DNA of 64,000 bases from Actinomadura rupiterrae (GTDB taxonomy: Bacteria; Actinomycetota; Actinomycetes; Streptosporangiales; Streptosporangiaceae). Of this stretch, positions 1 to 8,662 are shown one piece after another. Below the pieces are notes generated by a model. That model saw only the letters and a program-made list of their open reading frames with translations, had not been told where the DNA came from and did no database searches. The translations under genes were made by a program, and so were the position numbers. Numbering within the stretch: position 1 is the first letter of the stretch; the number at the start of each line of letters is the position of its first letter. Location: the NCBI RefSeq assembly GCF_024172125.1, contig NZ_JAMZEA010000003.1:310001-374000 (forward strand), in the 5' to 3' direction.

Positions 1-297
1 CGAGGAGTAGTTCAGCAGCGGGTGCAGCGAGCCGTCGAGGTAGACGAACCGGGCGCCGGTCTCGCTCTCGGTGACGACCGTCCCGGCCTTGCGCCAGGCG
101 TCGCCGCCGCCCGTCACCACCCCGTACACGACCGCGCCGACGCACACGATGACGGCGAGGCACGCGCCGACCAGGAGACCTTGCGTGGTGCGGACGGTCG
201 GCGGTTCGGGGACGTCGGGCTCGGCGCGCAGCATGCCGGTGGTCAGCCGGTTCACCACGAACCGGTGCGCCTGGACCTGGTCGCGTCGGGTCTGCAT
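1..297 (-). CDS. eccB: Type VII secretion protein EccB, N-terminal part (cut by window edge)
   Basis: The 99 visible codons start with ATG at 297. They open with the N-terminal motif typical of EccB (RRDQVQAHRFVVNRL), followed by one hydrophobic segment (about residues 44-62) that would anchor the protein in the membrane. In ESX systems EccB has a short cytosolic N-terminus, one membrane helix and a large extracytoplasmic domain, and is part of the membrane core complex with EccC and EccD. The extracytoplasmic domain lies beyond the window edge. The start is 10 bases downstream of the eccD stop, so the two are very likely one minus-strand operon. Identification is confident; completeness cannot be judged. 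Confidence 0.88.
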   Translation of the reverse strand, partial: MQTRRDQVQAHRFVVNRLTTGMLRAEPDVPEPPTVRTTQGLLVGACLAVIVCVGAVVYGVVTGGGDAWRKAGTVVTESETGARFVYLDGSLHPLLNYSS

Positions 298-307
298 GGC
301 CGTCCCC

Positions 308-1696
308 TCAGCTCAGCGCGCCGCGCAGCGCGTCGTACACGCCGAGATTCCACAGCACGAGCGGGATCAGCCCGATCGCGGCGAGCGTGTGCAGCACGTC
401 GGCGGCGCGTCCCCAGTACGGCAGCGTCCGGCGGCCGGGCAGCGACCAGGCCGCGACGGCGAGCGCGGCGGCGGCGAGCATGCAGCCCGCGAGCGCCGCG
501 CCGCGCGCCGGGCCGTGCGCGGTGACCGCGAGGAGGCCGAGGCCGAACGCGGCGGGCAGCACCATCGCCAAGCGCTGCCAGGCGCCGCCGAGCGCGCGGG
601 CGTGCAGCAGGAGCAGCAGGCACAGCACCCCGGCGATGCCGTCCCGCAGCCCGGTCCGGTGCCCCGCGAGGACCAGCACGCCGAGGCAGGCCGCGCACAG
701 CGCGCCCGCCGCCGCGTACAGGCCGGTCATGTACCCGTCGGCGACGGCCGAGCGGCGCAGCGTGTCGGCCGCCGGATGCGGCTCGATGCCCTCCTGCAGC
801 TGGTCGGCGTTGGTCGGGAGCGGCGGCAGCCGGAAGCCCGCGAGCCGGAACGCGAGCACCGGGACGAACGCGCCGAACACCATGACCAGCACCGCGACGG
901 CCCCCGCCGCCTGCGACGGGCTGTAGTCGCCGAGCACCATGAACGTCCCGCCGAGCACCGACGAGAGCGTGATCACCGCGACCGCGAGGAACAGCGGCGC
1001 GCATACGGCGACTCCTGCGAGCGCCAGCGCTGCTGCGCCCGTCCCGGACGCGCCGCCCGCCAGCAGCCGCGCGCCAATCAGCTTGTCCCCGGCGGGGCCG
1101 TGCGGGACGAGCGCGCCAAGCGCCGCCGCGTACGGGACGGCCGCGAGCCCGAGCGCGGTGGCCGAGCCGCCGTCGCCGAGCGCCCGCGCCGCGAGCGTCG
1201 CGCCGATCAGCAGCAGGACGGCGAACGCCGCGCACAGCGGGACCCGCGCGGACGCCGGGCCGGTCAGCGCCGCGATGCCGAACGCGGCGGCGAGCGCGGC
1301 GACCGACAGGCCGATCAGCAGGTGGTGGGTGAACGCGGGCCGCCAGGCGTCCGGCCGCTCGCGCATCCCGGTGGCGATGCCGTCCACCAGGTCGTCGAAG
1401 TGGATCCGCGGCAGCCGGTCGGCGCGCGGGCGCAGGTGGACGGTCTCGCCGTCGCGCAGGCCGAGGTCGGCGGCGCCGCGCTCGGTGTCCAGCGGGTCCT
1501 CGCCCAGCCGTTGCAGCACCCAGCCGCCCGCCGCGTCGGCCCGGGCCTCGCCGGGGGCGGCGCCGGCGCGGGCGTGCTCGACCAGCACGGGCAGCAGCTC
1601 GGCGAGCGGGACGTCCGCCGGGACCGCCAGCTCGAAGCGGCGGCCGGGAGCCCGGACGGTGAGCCGGCACAGGCCGGCCGTCGTGGTGTCGGTCAC
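308..1696 (-). CDS. eccD: Type VII secretion integral membrane protein EccD
   Basis: A 462-residue protein. The first 100 or so residues form a YukD/ubiquitin-like cytosolic domain (LTVRAPGRRFELAVPADVPL through LRPRADRLPRI). From about residue 120 on there are roughly eleven strongly hydrophobic helices, ending near the C-terminus. This is the EccD architecture, the multi-pass channel component of the ESX membrane complex. It precedes eccB on the same strand with a 10-base gap and is divergent from eccC; the start codons are 171 bases apart, leaving room for a bidirectional promoter. Length matches the family (about 450-510 residues). Confidence 0.9.
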   Translation of the reverse strand: MTDTTTAGLCRLTVRAPGRRFELAVPADVPLAELLPVLVEHARAGAAPGEARADAAGGWVLQRLGEDPLDTERGAADLGLRDGETVHLRPRADRLPRIHFDDLVDGIATGMRERPDAWRPAFTHHLLIGLSVAALAAAFGIAALTGPASARVPLCAAFAVLLLIGATLAARALGDGGSATALGLAAVPYAAALGALVPHGPAGDKLIGARLLAGGASGTGAAALALAGVAVCAPLFLAVAVITLSSVLGGTFMVLGDYSPSQAAGAVAVLVMVFGAFVPVLAFRLAGFRLPPLPTNADQLQEGIEPHPAADTLRRSAVADGYMTGLYAAAGALCAACLGVLVLAGHRTGLRDGIAGVLCLLLLLHARALGGAWQRLAMVLPAAFGLGLLAVTAHGPARGAALAGCMLAAAALAVAAWSLPGRRTLPYWGRAADVLHTLAAIGLIPLVLWNLGVYDALRGALS

Positions 1697-1867
1697 CTGG
1701 AGTCACCCTTCTCGGTAGGACACGGCAGGGCACGGTGGGGCGGGAGGCCGCGCGCGGTGCACGAACGCGCAGCGCGCGGGGCACCGCGGAGTGCACGGTG
1801 ACACGGTGTGCGCGGAAACTATGGCATGGCATGATCTGTCCCGCTCTCCCCGGTGGAAGGATCACGA

Positions 1868-4800
1868 GTGAGCCTGGTGCTGTTCCGGCGTCCCCCGCGC
1901 CTGCCCGGACCGCCTCCCCCCGCCGGCGGCATGGAACTCCAGGAGCCGCCCGCGCTGCCCGAGCAGCAGGCGAACCTGTCGGCGTTCCTGACCTACCTGC
2001 CGATGGGCCTGGCGTCCGCCGCGACCGTGCTGATCTTCATCCATCCGGGCGGCGGTGGCGGCACGTTCATGTACCTGGCCGCCGGGCTGATGCTGGTGTC
2101 GACGCTGGCCATGCTGGTCGGCCAGCTCGCCCGCGGCGCGGGCGACCGCAAGCGGCGGCTCGCCGGGGAGCGCCGCGACTACCTGCGCTACCTGGCCCAG
2201 ATGCGGCGCCGGGTGCGGTCCGCGATCGCGGCGCAGCGCGCCGCGCGGCAGTGGCGGCACCCCGACCCGGACGCGCTGTGGACGCTCGTCGGCGGCCCGC
2301 GCCTGTGGGAGCGGCGGCCCGAGGACGAGGACTTCGGCGAGATCCGGATCGCGACCGGCGAGCAACCGCTGGACGTGGACCTGGAACCGCCGTCCACCAA
2401 GCCCGTCGAGGATCTCGAACCGCTGTGCGCGCACGCGCTGCGCAGCTTCCTGCGGGCCTACTCGCACGTCCCGGACCAGCCGGTCGCGGCCTACCTGCCG
2501 GGCTACCCGGTGGTGCGGCTGACCGGCGACCGCGAGGTGGCGGCGGACCTGGCGCGCGCGATGGTCGCGCAGCTCGCCGTCCTGCACGCGCCCGACGACC
2601 TGCGGCTGGTGTTCTGCGTGTCGGACGCGCGGCGCGGCGCGTGGGAGTGGGCGAAGTGGCTGCCGCACGCGCTGCATCCGACCGAGCAGGACGCGGCGGG
2701 GCCGGTCCGGCTGTTCACCGACGCGGCCGCCGAGCTGGAGAGCCTGATCGGCGGCGAGTTCCCGGAACGTCCGCCGTTCGACCCCGACGCTTCGCCCGAC
2801 CGTGACGAGCCGTACACCGTGGTGGTGCTGGATGGCGGGAACGTTCCACCAGGTGGGCGGCTCGGCGCGGCCGGCTACCGCAACACGACCGTGCTGGACG
2901 TCGGCGGCACCCTCGAACCGCGCGGCGAGTGGGACGCGCTGCACCTGGACGTGGACGCCGACGAGGTCCGCGTCCTCGGCGAGCAGGACGCGGACGCGGG
3001 CGTCGGCGTCGATGTCGGCGCGGGCGCGGACGGCGCGGGCGGCGCGGACGCGGACGGCTCGGAGGCGGCCGGTGTCCTCGGCCGTCCGGACCGGCTCGGT
3101 CCGGCCGCCGCGCGGGCCCTGGCCGTCCGGCTGGCGCCGTACCGGATCAACCTGAACGCCGAGGTGTCCGACCCGCTGACCACCGACTTCGACCTGACGT
3201 CGCTGCTCGGCGTCGGCGACCTGGCCGTCCACGACATCGGCGCGCTGTGGGCCGGGCGCGGGCCGGCCGAGCGGCTGCGCGTCCCGATCGGGTACGGCGC
3301 GGACGGCCGCCCGGTCGAGCTGGACATCAAGGAGTCGGCGCTCGGCGGCAGCGGCCCGCACGGCATGCTCATCGGCGCGACCGGCTCGGGCAAGAGCGAG
3401 CTGCTGCGCACGCTGGTGCTGACGCTCGCGCTGACCCACTCGTCCGAGACGCTGAACCTGGTCCTGGTCGACTTCAAGGGTGGCGCGACGTTCCTCGGGC
3501 TCGACACGCTCCCGCACACCTCGGCGGTCATCACCAACCTCGCTGACGAGACCGCGCTGGTCGCGCGCATGCAGGACGCGCTGCACGGCGAGCTGATCCG
3601 GCGCCAGGAGCTGCTGCGCGCGGCGGGCAACTACGTCAACATCCACGAGTACGAGGCGGCGCGCGCCGCCGGGACCGCGCTGCGCCCGCTGCCGACGCTG
3701 TTCGTCGTGGTGGACGAGTTCAGCGAGCTGCTCGCCGCGCACCGCGAGTTCATGGACCTGTTCGTGATGATCGGACGGCTCGGGCGGTCGCTCGGCGTGC
3801 ACCTGCTGCTCGCCTCGCAGCGCCTCGACGAGGGCCGCATGCACCAGCTTGAAACCCACCTGTCGTACCGGATCGGGCTGCGGACGTTCTCGGCGATGGA
3901 GAGCCGCGGCGTGCTCGGCGTCCCGGACGCCTACCAGCTGCCGCCGGCGCCCGGCAACGGCTACCTGCGCGGCGACACCGCGACACTGACCAGGTTCAAG
4001 GCCGCCTACGTGTCGGGTCCGTACCGTCCGCGGCGGCGGGCGGGCGCGATGGCGGCCGGGGCGGGCGAGGTCACCGCGTACGGCACCCGCTACCTCGCGC
4101 CGCGCACGCCGCTGCCGGCCGTCCCGGAGCCGGAGCGGGACGAGTCCGCGCCGTCGCTGCTGGAGCTGGCGGTCGACCGGCTCCGGGACGCCGGGCCGCC
4201 CGCGCACCGGGTGTGGCTGCCGCCGCTCGCCGAGCCGCCGACGCTGGACCTGCTGCTGCCGTCGTCGGTCGTTAACGGGCGGGGCCTGTCCGCGACCGGG
4301 CAGCCGCCGCTGACGGTTCCGGTCGGGATCGTGGACCGCCCGTTCGACCAGCGCCGCGACGCGCTCGTCGCGGACCTGTCCGGCGCGGGCGGGCACGCCG
4401 GCGTGGCGGGCGGCCCGCGCAGCGGCAAGAGCACGATGCTGCGGACGCTGGTCACGGGGCTGGCGCTCGTCCACACGCCGGTCGAGGCGCAGTTCTACTG
4501 CCTGGACTTCGGCGGCGGCGGGCTGTCCGCGCTCGCCGGGCTGCCGCACGTCGGCGGCGTCGCCGGACGGCTCGACGCCGAGCGCGTCGCCCGGACGGTC
4601 GGCGAGGTCACCGGCGTGCTCGCCCGGCGCGAGCGGCTCTTCGCCGCGCGCGGCGTGGACTCGATGGCCGACTTTCGCCGCCGCCGCGCCGCCGGGGAGT
4701 TCCCAGACGAGCCGCACGGCGACGTGTTCCTGGTCGTGGACGGCTGGTCCACCTTCCGGCAGGACTTCCAGGACCTGTCGATGTCGGTGGCGCAGCTCGC

Positions 4801-5860
4801 GCAGCGGGCGCTCGGCTACGGCGTGCACCTGGTCGTCGCCTCGCCGCGCTGGAACGAGATCACCCCGGCGCTGCGCGACCAGATCGGCACCCGGATCGAG
4901 CTGCGGCTCGGCGACCCGATGGACTCGCTGATCGAGATGCGCAAGGCCCGCGAGGTGCCGCGCGTCCCCGGCCGCGGCCTCACCGAGGACGGCCTGCACT
5001 TCCTCGGCGCGCTGCCGCGCGTGGACGGCTCGGGCGACGCGTCCGACGTGGCCGCCGGGCTCGCCGCGCTGGTCGCCGCCATCGCGGACGCGTGGGACGG
5101 GCCGTCCGCGCCGCGCGTGCGGATGCTGCCGGACGAGCTGCCCGTCGCCGCCCTGCCCGAGCCCGAAGGCGCGCTGCGCGTGCCGCTCGGCGTGGAGGAA
5201 CGCGAGCTCGAACCGTTCTGGCACGACTTCTCCGCCACCCCGCACCTGATGGTCGTCGGCGACGCGGAGAGCGGCAAGACGAACCTGATGCGCCTCGTCG
5301 CGCGCGCGATCACCTCGCGCTACTCGCCCGCCGAGGCGCGCGTGATGACGATGGACTTCCGCCGCGAGCTGTACGAGGCGGTGCCGGAGGAGTACCGGCT
5401 CGGCTACGCCGTCTCGGCGGACGTCGCGCGGCAGATGGCCCGCGCCGCCGCCGACGCCATCGGCAAGCGGATGCCCGGCCCGGAGATCACCCCCGACCGG
5501 CTGCGCAGCCGCGACTGGTGGGAGGGCCCCGAGCTGTTCCTGCTGGTGGACGACTACGACCTGATGACCTCGCCGATGGGCGGCAGCCCGTTCGAGCCGC
5601 TGCTCGACATGCTCGCGCAGGGCGCGGAGGTCGGGCTGCACGTCATCGTCGCGCGCGCCGCCAACGGCGTCGGCCGCGCGATGAACGAGCCGCTGCTGCG
5701 CCGCCTGACCGAGCTGAACACCCCGGCCGTCCTGCTGTCATGCCCGACCGCCGAGGGCGTCCTGTTCGGCAACGTGAAGCCGCGCCAGTTCCCGCCCGGC
5801 CGCGGCCTCTGGCTGTCGCGCCGCACGCAGACCCAGGTCCAGACCGCCCTCCTCGACTGA
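1868..5860 (+). CDS. eccC: Type VII secretion ATPase EccC (FtsK/SpoIIIE type, fused EccCa-EccCb)
   Basis: A protein of about 1330 residues. Two N-terminal membrane helices (about residues 36-85) are followed by three FtsK/SpoIIIE ATPase domains. Their Walker A motifs are GATGSGKSE near residue 503, GGPRSGKST near 848 and GDAESGKTN near 1131. The first ATPase also shows VLVDFKGGATF and the Walker B string LFVVVDEFSELL. EccC is the motor that recognises WXG100-type substrates and drives export. I chose GTG at 1868 because GGAAGG lies 7 bases upstream; an in-frame GTG at 1853 has no comparable site. It is divergent from eccD-eccB and converges on mycP. No WXG100 (EsxA/B-like) substrate gene lies beside it in the window. 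Confidence 0.93.
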   Translation: MSLVLFRRPPRLPGPPPPAGGMELQEPPALPEQQANLSAFLTYLPMGLASAATVLIFIHPGGGGGTFMYLAAGLMLVSTLAMLVGQLARGAGDRKRRLAGERRDYLRYLAQMRRRVRSAIAAQRAARQWRHPDPDALWTLVGGPRLWERRPEDEDFGEIRIATGEQPLDVDLEPPSTKPVEDLEPLCAHALRSFLRAYSHVPDQPVAAYLPGYPVVRLTGDREVAADLARAMVAQLAVLHAPDDLRLVFCVSDARRGAWEWAKWLPHALHPTEQDAAGPVRLFTDAAAELESLIGGEFPERPPFDPDASPDRDEPYTVVVLDGGNVPPGGRLGAAGYRNTTVLDVGGTLEPRGEWDALHLDVDADEVRVLGEQDADAGVGVDVGAGADGAGGADADGSEAAGVLGRPDRLGPAAARALAVRLAPYRINLNAEVSDPLTTDFDLTSLLGVGDLAVHDIGALWAGRGPAERLRVPIGYGADGRPVELDIKESALGGSGPHGMLIGATGSGKSELLRTLVLTLALTHSSETLNLVLVDFKGGATFLGLDTLPHTSAVITNLADETALVARMQDALHGELIRRQELLRAAGNYVNIHEYEAARAAGTALRPLPTLFVVVDEFSELLAAHREFMDLFVMIGRLGRSLGVHLLLASQRLDEGRMHQLETHLSYRIGLRTFSAMESRGVLGVPDAYQLPPAPGNGYLRGDTATLTRFKAAYVSGPYRPRRRAGAMAAGAGEVTAYGTRYLAPRTPLPAVPEPERDESAPSLLELAVDRLRDAGPPAHRVWLPPLAEPPTLDLLLPSSVVNGRGLSATGQPPLTVPVGIVDRPFDQRRDALVADLSGAGGHAGVAGGPRSGKSTMLRTLVTGLALVHTPVEAQFYCLDFGGGGLSALAGLPHVGGVAGRLDAERVARTVGEVTGVLARRERLFAARGVDSMADFRRRRAAGEFPDEPHGDVFLVVDGWSTFRQDFQDLSMSVAQLAQRALGYGVHLVVASPRWNEITPALRDQIGTRIELRLGDPMDSLIEMRKAREVPRVPGRGLTEDGLHFLGALPRVDGSGDASDVAAGLAALVAAIADAWDGPSAPRVRMLPDELPVAALPEPEGALRVPLGVEERELEPFWHDFSATPHLMVVGDAESGKTNLMRLVARAITSRYSPAEARVMTMDFRRELYEAVPEEYRLGYAVSADVARQMARAAADAIGKRMPGPEITPDRLRSRDWWEGPELFLLVDDYDLMTSPMGGSPFEPLLDMLAQGAEVGLHVIVARAANGVGRAMNEPLLRRLTELNTPAVLLSCPTAEGVLFGNVKPRQFPPGRGLWLSRRTQTQVQTALLD

Positions 5861-5904
5861 CCCGGGGCGTGGGGGGAGCCGGTCAGGCGGGTGGGCGCGC
5901 GGCG

Positions 5905-7053
5905 TCAGGCGGGTGGGCGCCAGGAGCGGCGGTTGCCGCGCGGGACGACGACGGCGCCGACTCCGACGGCCACCACGAGGCCGCCGAACACGGCCGCTAC
6001 GGCCAGCGCGTCCCGGACGGCCCCGCCGTCGCCGCGGGCCTTGCCGGGTCCGTAGGTCGGAAGCGGCGGCGCGACGACCACCTGCCCGGACGACCCGGAC
6101 CCCACGGTCGTCAGCGCCGCATACAGGTCGAGCCCGCCCGCGCCGCCCACGGCGTTCCTGTAGGCGGTGGCCCGGAGCCGTGCAGCCGCCTGAACAGCGG
6201 TGAGTTTCGGCTCGTGCGCGCGCAATAGCGCCGCCGCGCCCGCGACGAAGGCCGCTGAGAGCGACGAGCCCGTCCCGGCGAAGTTGCCGGAACCGCGCGG
6301 TCCGATGCCCACGACCGAGACGCCGGGGGCGAGCAGATCGGTCCTGGCTTCGGCGGGTTCGGCGACGCGTCCGTCCGGTCCGAGCGCGCCGACGCACAGC
6401 GCGCCCGGCACGTTCGGGACGCAGCTGACCGGGCCGTGCTCGGCGTCGGCGGGCGTGACGGCCGAGACCACGAGCACGTCGGCCTCGGCGGCGGCCTTGA
6501 CCGCACGGTCGAGATCGCCGCCGCGTCCCTGCGCGAGCGTCACCGCGATGACCTTCGCGCCGCGTCCCACGGCGGTGGTCACCGCTGCCGCGATGCGTTT
6601 CGGCGAGCTTTCGCCGGTGTTGTCGGTGGCCGGCACATCGATGATCCGGGCGTCCGGCGCGACTCCGGCGAACGGGCCGCCGCTCCCCCGCCGGGCCGCG
6701 ATGAGCCCGGCAACGAACGTCCCGTGCCCGACGCAGTCCTTGCCGGCGCCTTCGACGCGTCCGCCCAGCCACGAGGACCCGGCGTCCACGCCGGTGTCGA
6801 CGACCGCGACCGGAACGTCCCCGCGCGTCAGGGGCCAGGCCCGCTGCGGCGCGAGGACGACCTGCTGCCACGGCGTCTGCGACACCACGACCGCCGAGCC
6901 CTGGACGCACCCGCTGCGCTCGGGCAGCTTCTCCGGGATCCCGGGGAGCGCGCCGGGCGCGGGCGCGCCTGCGAGAGCCGCACCGGGCGCCAGGACGCCT
7001 GCCAGCGTGACCGCCGCGCCCGCGGTCGCCACCGCGCTGAGCCAACTTCGCAC
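5905..7053 (-). CDS. mycP: Mycosin, type VII secretion-associated subtilisin-like protease
   Basis: A 382-residue S8-family protease. It has a signal-like N-terminus (residues 1-28), the Asp motif VAVVDTGVD, the His motif GHGTFVAGLIA and the Ser motif GTGSSLSAAFVAG, and ends with a hydrophobic helix and basic tail. Signal peptide, subtilase domain and C-terminal anchor define the mycosins, which stabilise and process ESX secretion complexes. It converges with eccC (45 bases apart), consistent with a role in the same apparatus. The start is a GTG with only a weak upstream GGGG. A hairpin at 7109-7140 lies between it and the upstream transglycosylase gene. Confidence 0.88.
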   Translation of the reverse strand: MRSWLSAVATAGAAVTLAGVLAPGAALAGAPAPGALPGIPEKLPERSGCVQGSAVVVSQTPWQQVVLAPQRAWPLTRGDVPVAVVDTGVDAGSSWLGGRVEGAGKDCVGHGTFVAGLIAARRGSGGPFAGVAPDARIIDVPATDNTGESSPKRIAAAVTTAVGRGAKVIAVTLAQGRGGDLDRAVKAAAEADVLVVSAVTPADAEHGPVSCVPNVPGALCVGALGPDGRVAEPAEARTDLLAPGVSVVGIGPRGSGNFAGTGSSLSAAFVAGAAALLRAHEPKLTAVQAAARLRATAYRNAVGGAGGLDLYAALTTVGSGSSGQVVVAPPLPTYGPGKARGDGGAVRDALAVAAVFGGLVVAVGVGAVVVPRGNRRSWRPPA

Positions 7054-7108
7054 CCCCGCATCGTAGGGCCGCCGTCCACCCCAAGATCCACCAAGCCGGG
7101 CAAAACGC

Positions 7109-7140
7109 GGAGCGTCCCACCGGTGAAGGCGGGACGCTCC
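7109..7140 (-). terminator. Hairpin terminator downstream of the 7189-7668 gene
   Basis: Perfect 10-bp inverted repeat GGAGCGTCCC (7109-7118) and GGGACGCTCC (7131-7140) with a 12-base loop. On the minus strand it is followed by GCGTTTTG, a short T-run. It lies 49 bases past the stop of the transglycosylase gene and upstream of mycP, so it should insulate mycP. Confidence 0.7.
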
Positions 7141-7188
7141 GGGCGGGTCGGCCGGGTCACGCGTCCCGGGGCGCGCGCACTACCGGAC

Positions 7189-7668
7189 TCAGTACCAGCT
7201 GGACGCCTGCCAATGCCCCCAGGCCGTGCAGGGGCTTCCGTAACGGCCGCGGATGTAGCGGAGGCCCCACTTGATCTGTGTACGCGGGTCGGACTGCCAG
7301 CTCGGGCCCGCCGCCGACATCTTCGAGCCGGGGAGCGCCTGCGGGATGCCGTGGGCGCCGGACGGGCTGTGCGCGTGCTCGTTCCAGTGGCTCTCGCGCG
7401 TCCAGAGCTGTTCGAGGCAGCGGAACTGCCGGTCGGAGCCCCAGCCGAGCCGGGCCATGAGGGCCCGCGCGAGCGACTGGTTGCGCTCGGCGCGGTCGGT
7501 CGTGGAGAGGGTGCTGGCCTCCGCGGTGGAGGTGGTGCTCTTCACCGGGTCGGCGAGCAGCGGCGCGGCGACGAGGGCCGCGGCGGTGCCGACGGCGGCC
7601 AGGCGGGCGGTGGCGCGGATGCGGCGCGACCGCCCTCGGACGTTGTCGGTGCTTCGGTGAGTGGACAC
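7189..7668 (-). CDS. Secreted lytic transglycosylase (SLT-like), third of a tandem triplet
   Basis: A 159-residue protein. A basic N-terminus and hydrophobic stretch (residues about 20-40) act as an export signal. The catalytic domain runs from about residue 62 to the end. It carries the pattern of small actinobacterial transglycosylases: LWTRESHWN with the presumed catalytic Glu, SGAHGIPQALPGSKM, DPRTQIKWGLRYIRGRYGSPC and a terminal SWY. The same block recurs in the next two minus-strand genes, so the three are paralogues. The expected activity is cleavage of the peptidoglycan glycan strand. The GTG start at 7668 has only a distant GGAG upstream, so the start is less certain than the function. 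Confidence 0.82.
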   Translation of the reverse strand: MSTHRSTDNVRGRSRRIRATARLAAVGTAAALVAAPLLADPVKSTTSTAEASTLSTTDRAERNQSLARALMARLGWGSDRQFRCLEQLWTRESHWNEHAHSPSGAHGIPQALPGSKMSAAGPSWQSDPRTQIKWGLRYIRGRYGSPCTAWGHWQASSWY

Positions 7669-7776
7669 GGGTCGTAGCGTGCTCCGGGCCCGGGCCGGGA
7701 CGCGGGGAGATTCCGGAGCACCGCACCGGGCTTTTGCCGACCCATGGACGAGCGCTTCCCGAGCGGGCGGACAAAA

Positions 7777-7800
7777 GGGGACGGACCGAAGTCCGTCCCC
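7777..7800 (-). terminator. Strong intrinsic terminator of the 7904-8353 gene
   Basis: Read on the minus strand it is GGGGACGGAC, a TTCG tetraloop, GTCCGTCCCC, then TTTTGTCC. A 10-bp perfect stem, very stable UUCG loop and U-run make a textbook Rho-independent terminator. It separates the second transglycosylase gene from the third, which therefore probably has its own promoter in 7669-7776. Confidence 0.88.
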
Positions 7801-7903
7801 TCGCGTCCGCAGCAGGACATCTCGCCCACGTAGGGCGTAGCGCTACAGATCAGACGTCACAAACGCTCATCGACGGACATGCCGTCCGATCGGGGCGTAG
7901 TGG

Positions 7904-8353
7904 TTAGTACCACCCGCGCGCGTTGGAGTGGCCGAGCGCGCGGCAGGGGGTGCCGTAGCGGCCCTTGATGTAGCGCAGACCCCACTTGATCTGGGTCTGC
8001 GGGTTCGTCCGCCAGTCCTTGCCGGCGCTGCGCATCTTGCTTCCGGGGAGCGCCTGCGGGATGCCGTACGCGCCGGACGGGTTCCCGGCCTTCTGATTCC
8101 AGTGGCTTTCCCGATTCCAGAGCTTCACCAGGCACTTGTACTGCCGGGTGGACCAGCCGCGCTTGGCGACCATGCGCTTCGCGATCGCCTGGTTGCGCTG
8201 GGCCCGGGTGAGCTTCTTCGCCGTGGTCTTCGCCGTCACCGCGGTGCGGGTCGGAGCCGCCGCCTGCGCGGGGACGGTCTCGGCGACCACCCCGAAGGCC
8301 AGGGACGCGGCGAGCACGAACGTGGCGGAACGCCGGAGGGGCTTGACAGCCAA
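7904..8353 (-). CDS. Secreted lytic transglycosylase (SLT-like), second of the triplet
   Basis: With a TTG start at 8353 the protein is 149 residues. That start has GAAAGG 6 bases upstream and begins directly with a Sec signal peptide (MAVKPLRRS, a hydrophobic core and an AxA-type end near residue 32). Longer in-frame starts would put about 60 disordered residues ahead of the signal. The mature part carries KLWNRESHWN (presumed catalytic Glu), SGAYGIPQALPGSKM, QTQIKWGLRYIKGRYGTPC and terminal GWY. It is probably a secreted peptidoglycan-cleaving enzyme. A 270-base leader with several hairpins precedes it, and a terminator follows. Confidence 0.83.
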   Translation of the reverse strand: MAVKPLRRSATFVLAASLAFGVVAETVPAQAAAPTRTAVTAKTTAKKLTRAQRNQAIAKRMVAKRGWSTRQYKCLVKLWNRESHWNQKAGNPSGAYGIPQALPGSKMRSAGKDWRTNPQTQIKWGLRYIKGRYGTPCRALGHSNARGWY

Positions 8354-8473
8354 AGCAGACCTTTCGTCATGCCGGACGGACCGGTCGGTCCGGCGGAGGG
8401 CACCTCGGGCGGGCGCGGCCCTGTCCGTGCGGGCGGGGCGACCGGGCGCCGGGGCGTCTGGAGACGCGATGGC

Positions 8474-8515
8474 CGTGCGGCGAGAACCGTCCCCTGGAGG
8501 GAGACGGCCCGCACG
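8474..8515 (-). promoter_or_regulatory. Long imperfect hairpin in the leader of the second transglycosylase gene
   Basis: The 309 bases between the first and second transglycosylase genes (8354-8662) hold no gene. Besides the terminator at 8624-8650 there is an 8-bp perfect hairpin CCCTCCCC/GGGGAGGG (8587-8594 and 8605-8612). There is also a nested structure: outer arms CGTGCGG (8474-8480) and CCGCACG (8509-8515), inner arms CCGTC (8487-8491) and GACGG (8503-8507). Such a structured leader could be an attenuator or riboswitch-like element. I do not see the conserved core of the c-di-AMP (ydaO) riboswitch. The function is unknown. Confidence 0.35.
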
Positions 8516-8623
8516 TGCTGCCGAGGTGGAGACCGGCCTCAAGAGGGAGGACCGGCCTGGGGGCGCGGACTCGCGCGCCGGGGGACCCCTCCCCTCCGTT
8601 GAATGGGGAGGGCGTCCCGCACG

Positions 8624-8650
8624 CGGACGGCCCGCCTTACGGGCCGTCCG
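8624..8650 (-). terminator. Terminator hairpin of the 8663-9871 gene
   Basis: Perfect 10-bp stem CGGACGGCCC (8624-8633) and GGGCCGTCCG (8641-8650) with a 7-base loop, 12 bases past the stop codon of the first transglycosylase gene. There is no long T-run, which is common in high-GC actinomycetes. Confidence 0.75.
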
Positions 8651-8662
8651 ATGTTTGTGGAG

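Noticed and set aside
1862..5641. A 1259-codon open frame on the minus strand opposite eccC
   Set aside because: It is the antisense shadow of a high-GC gene. The eccC frame has three complete ATPase domains, while this frame is low in hydrophobic residues and matches no family.
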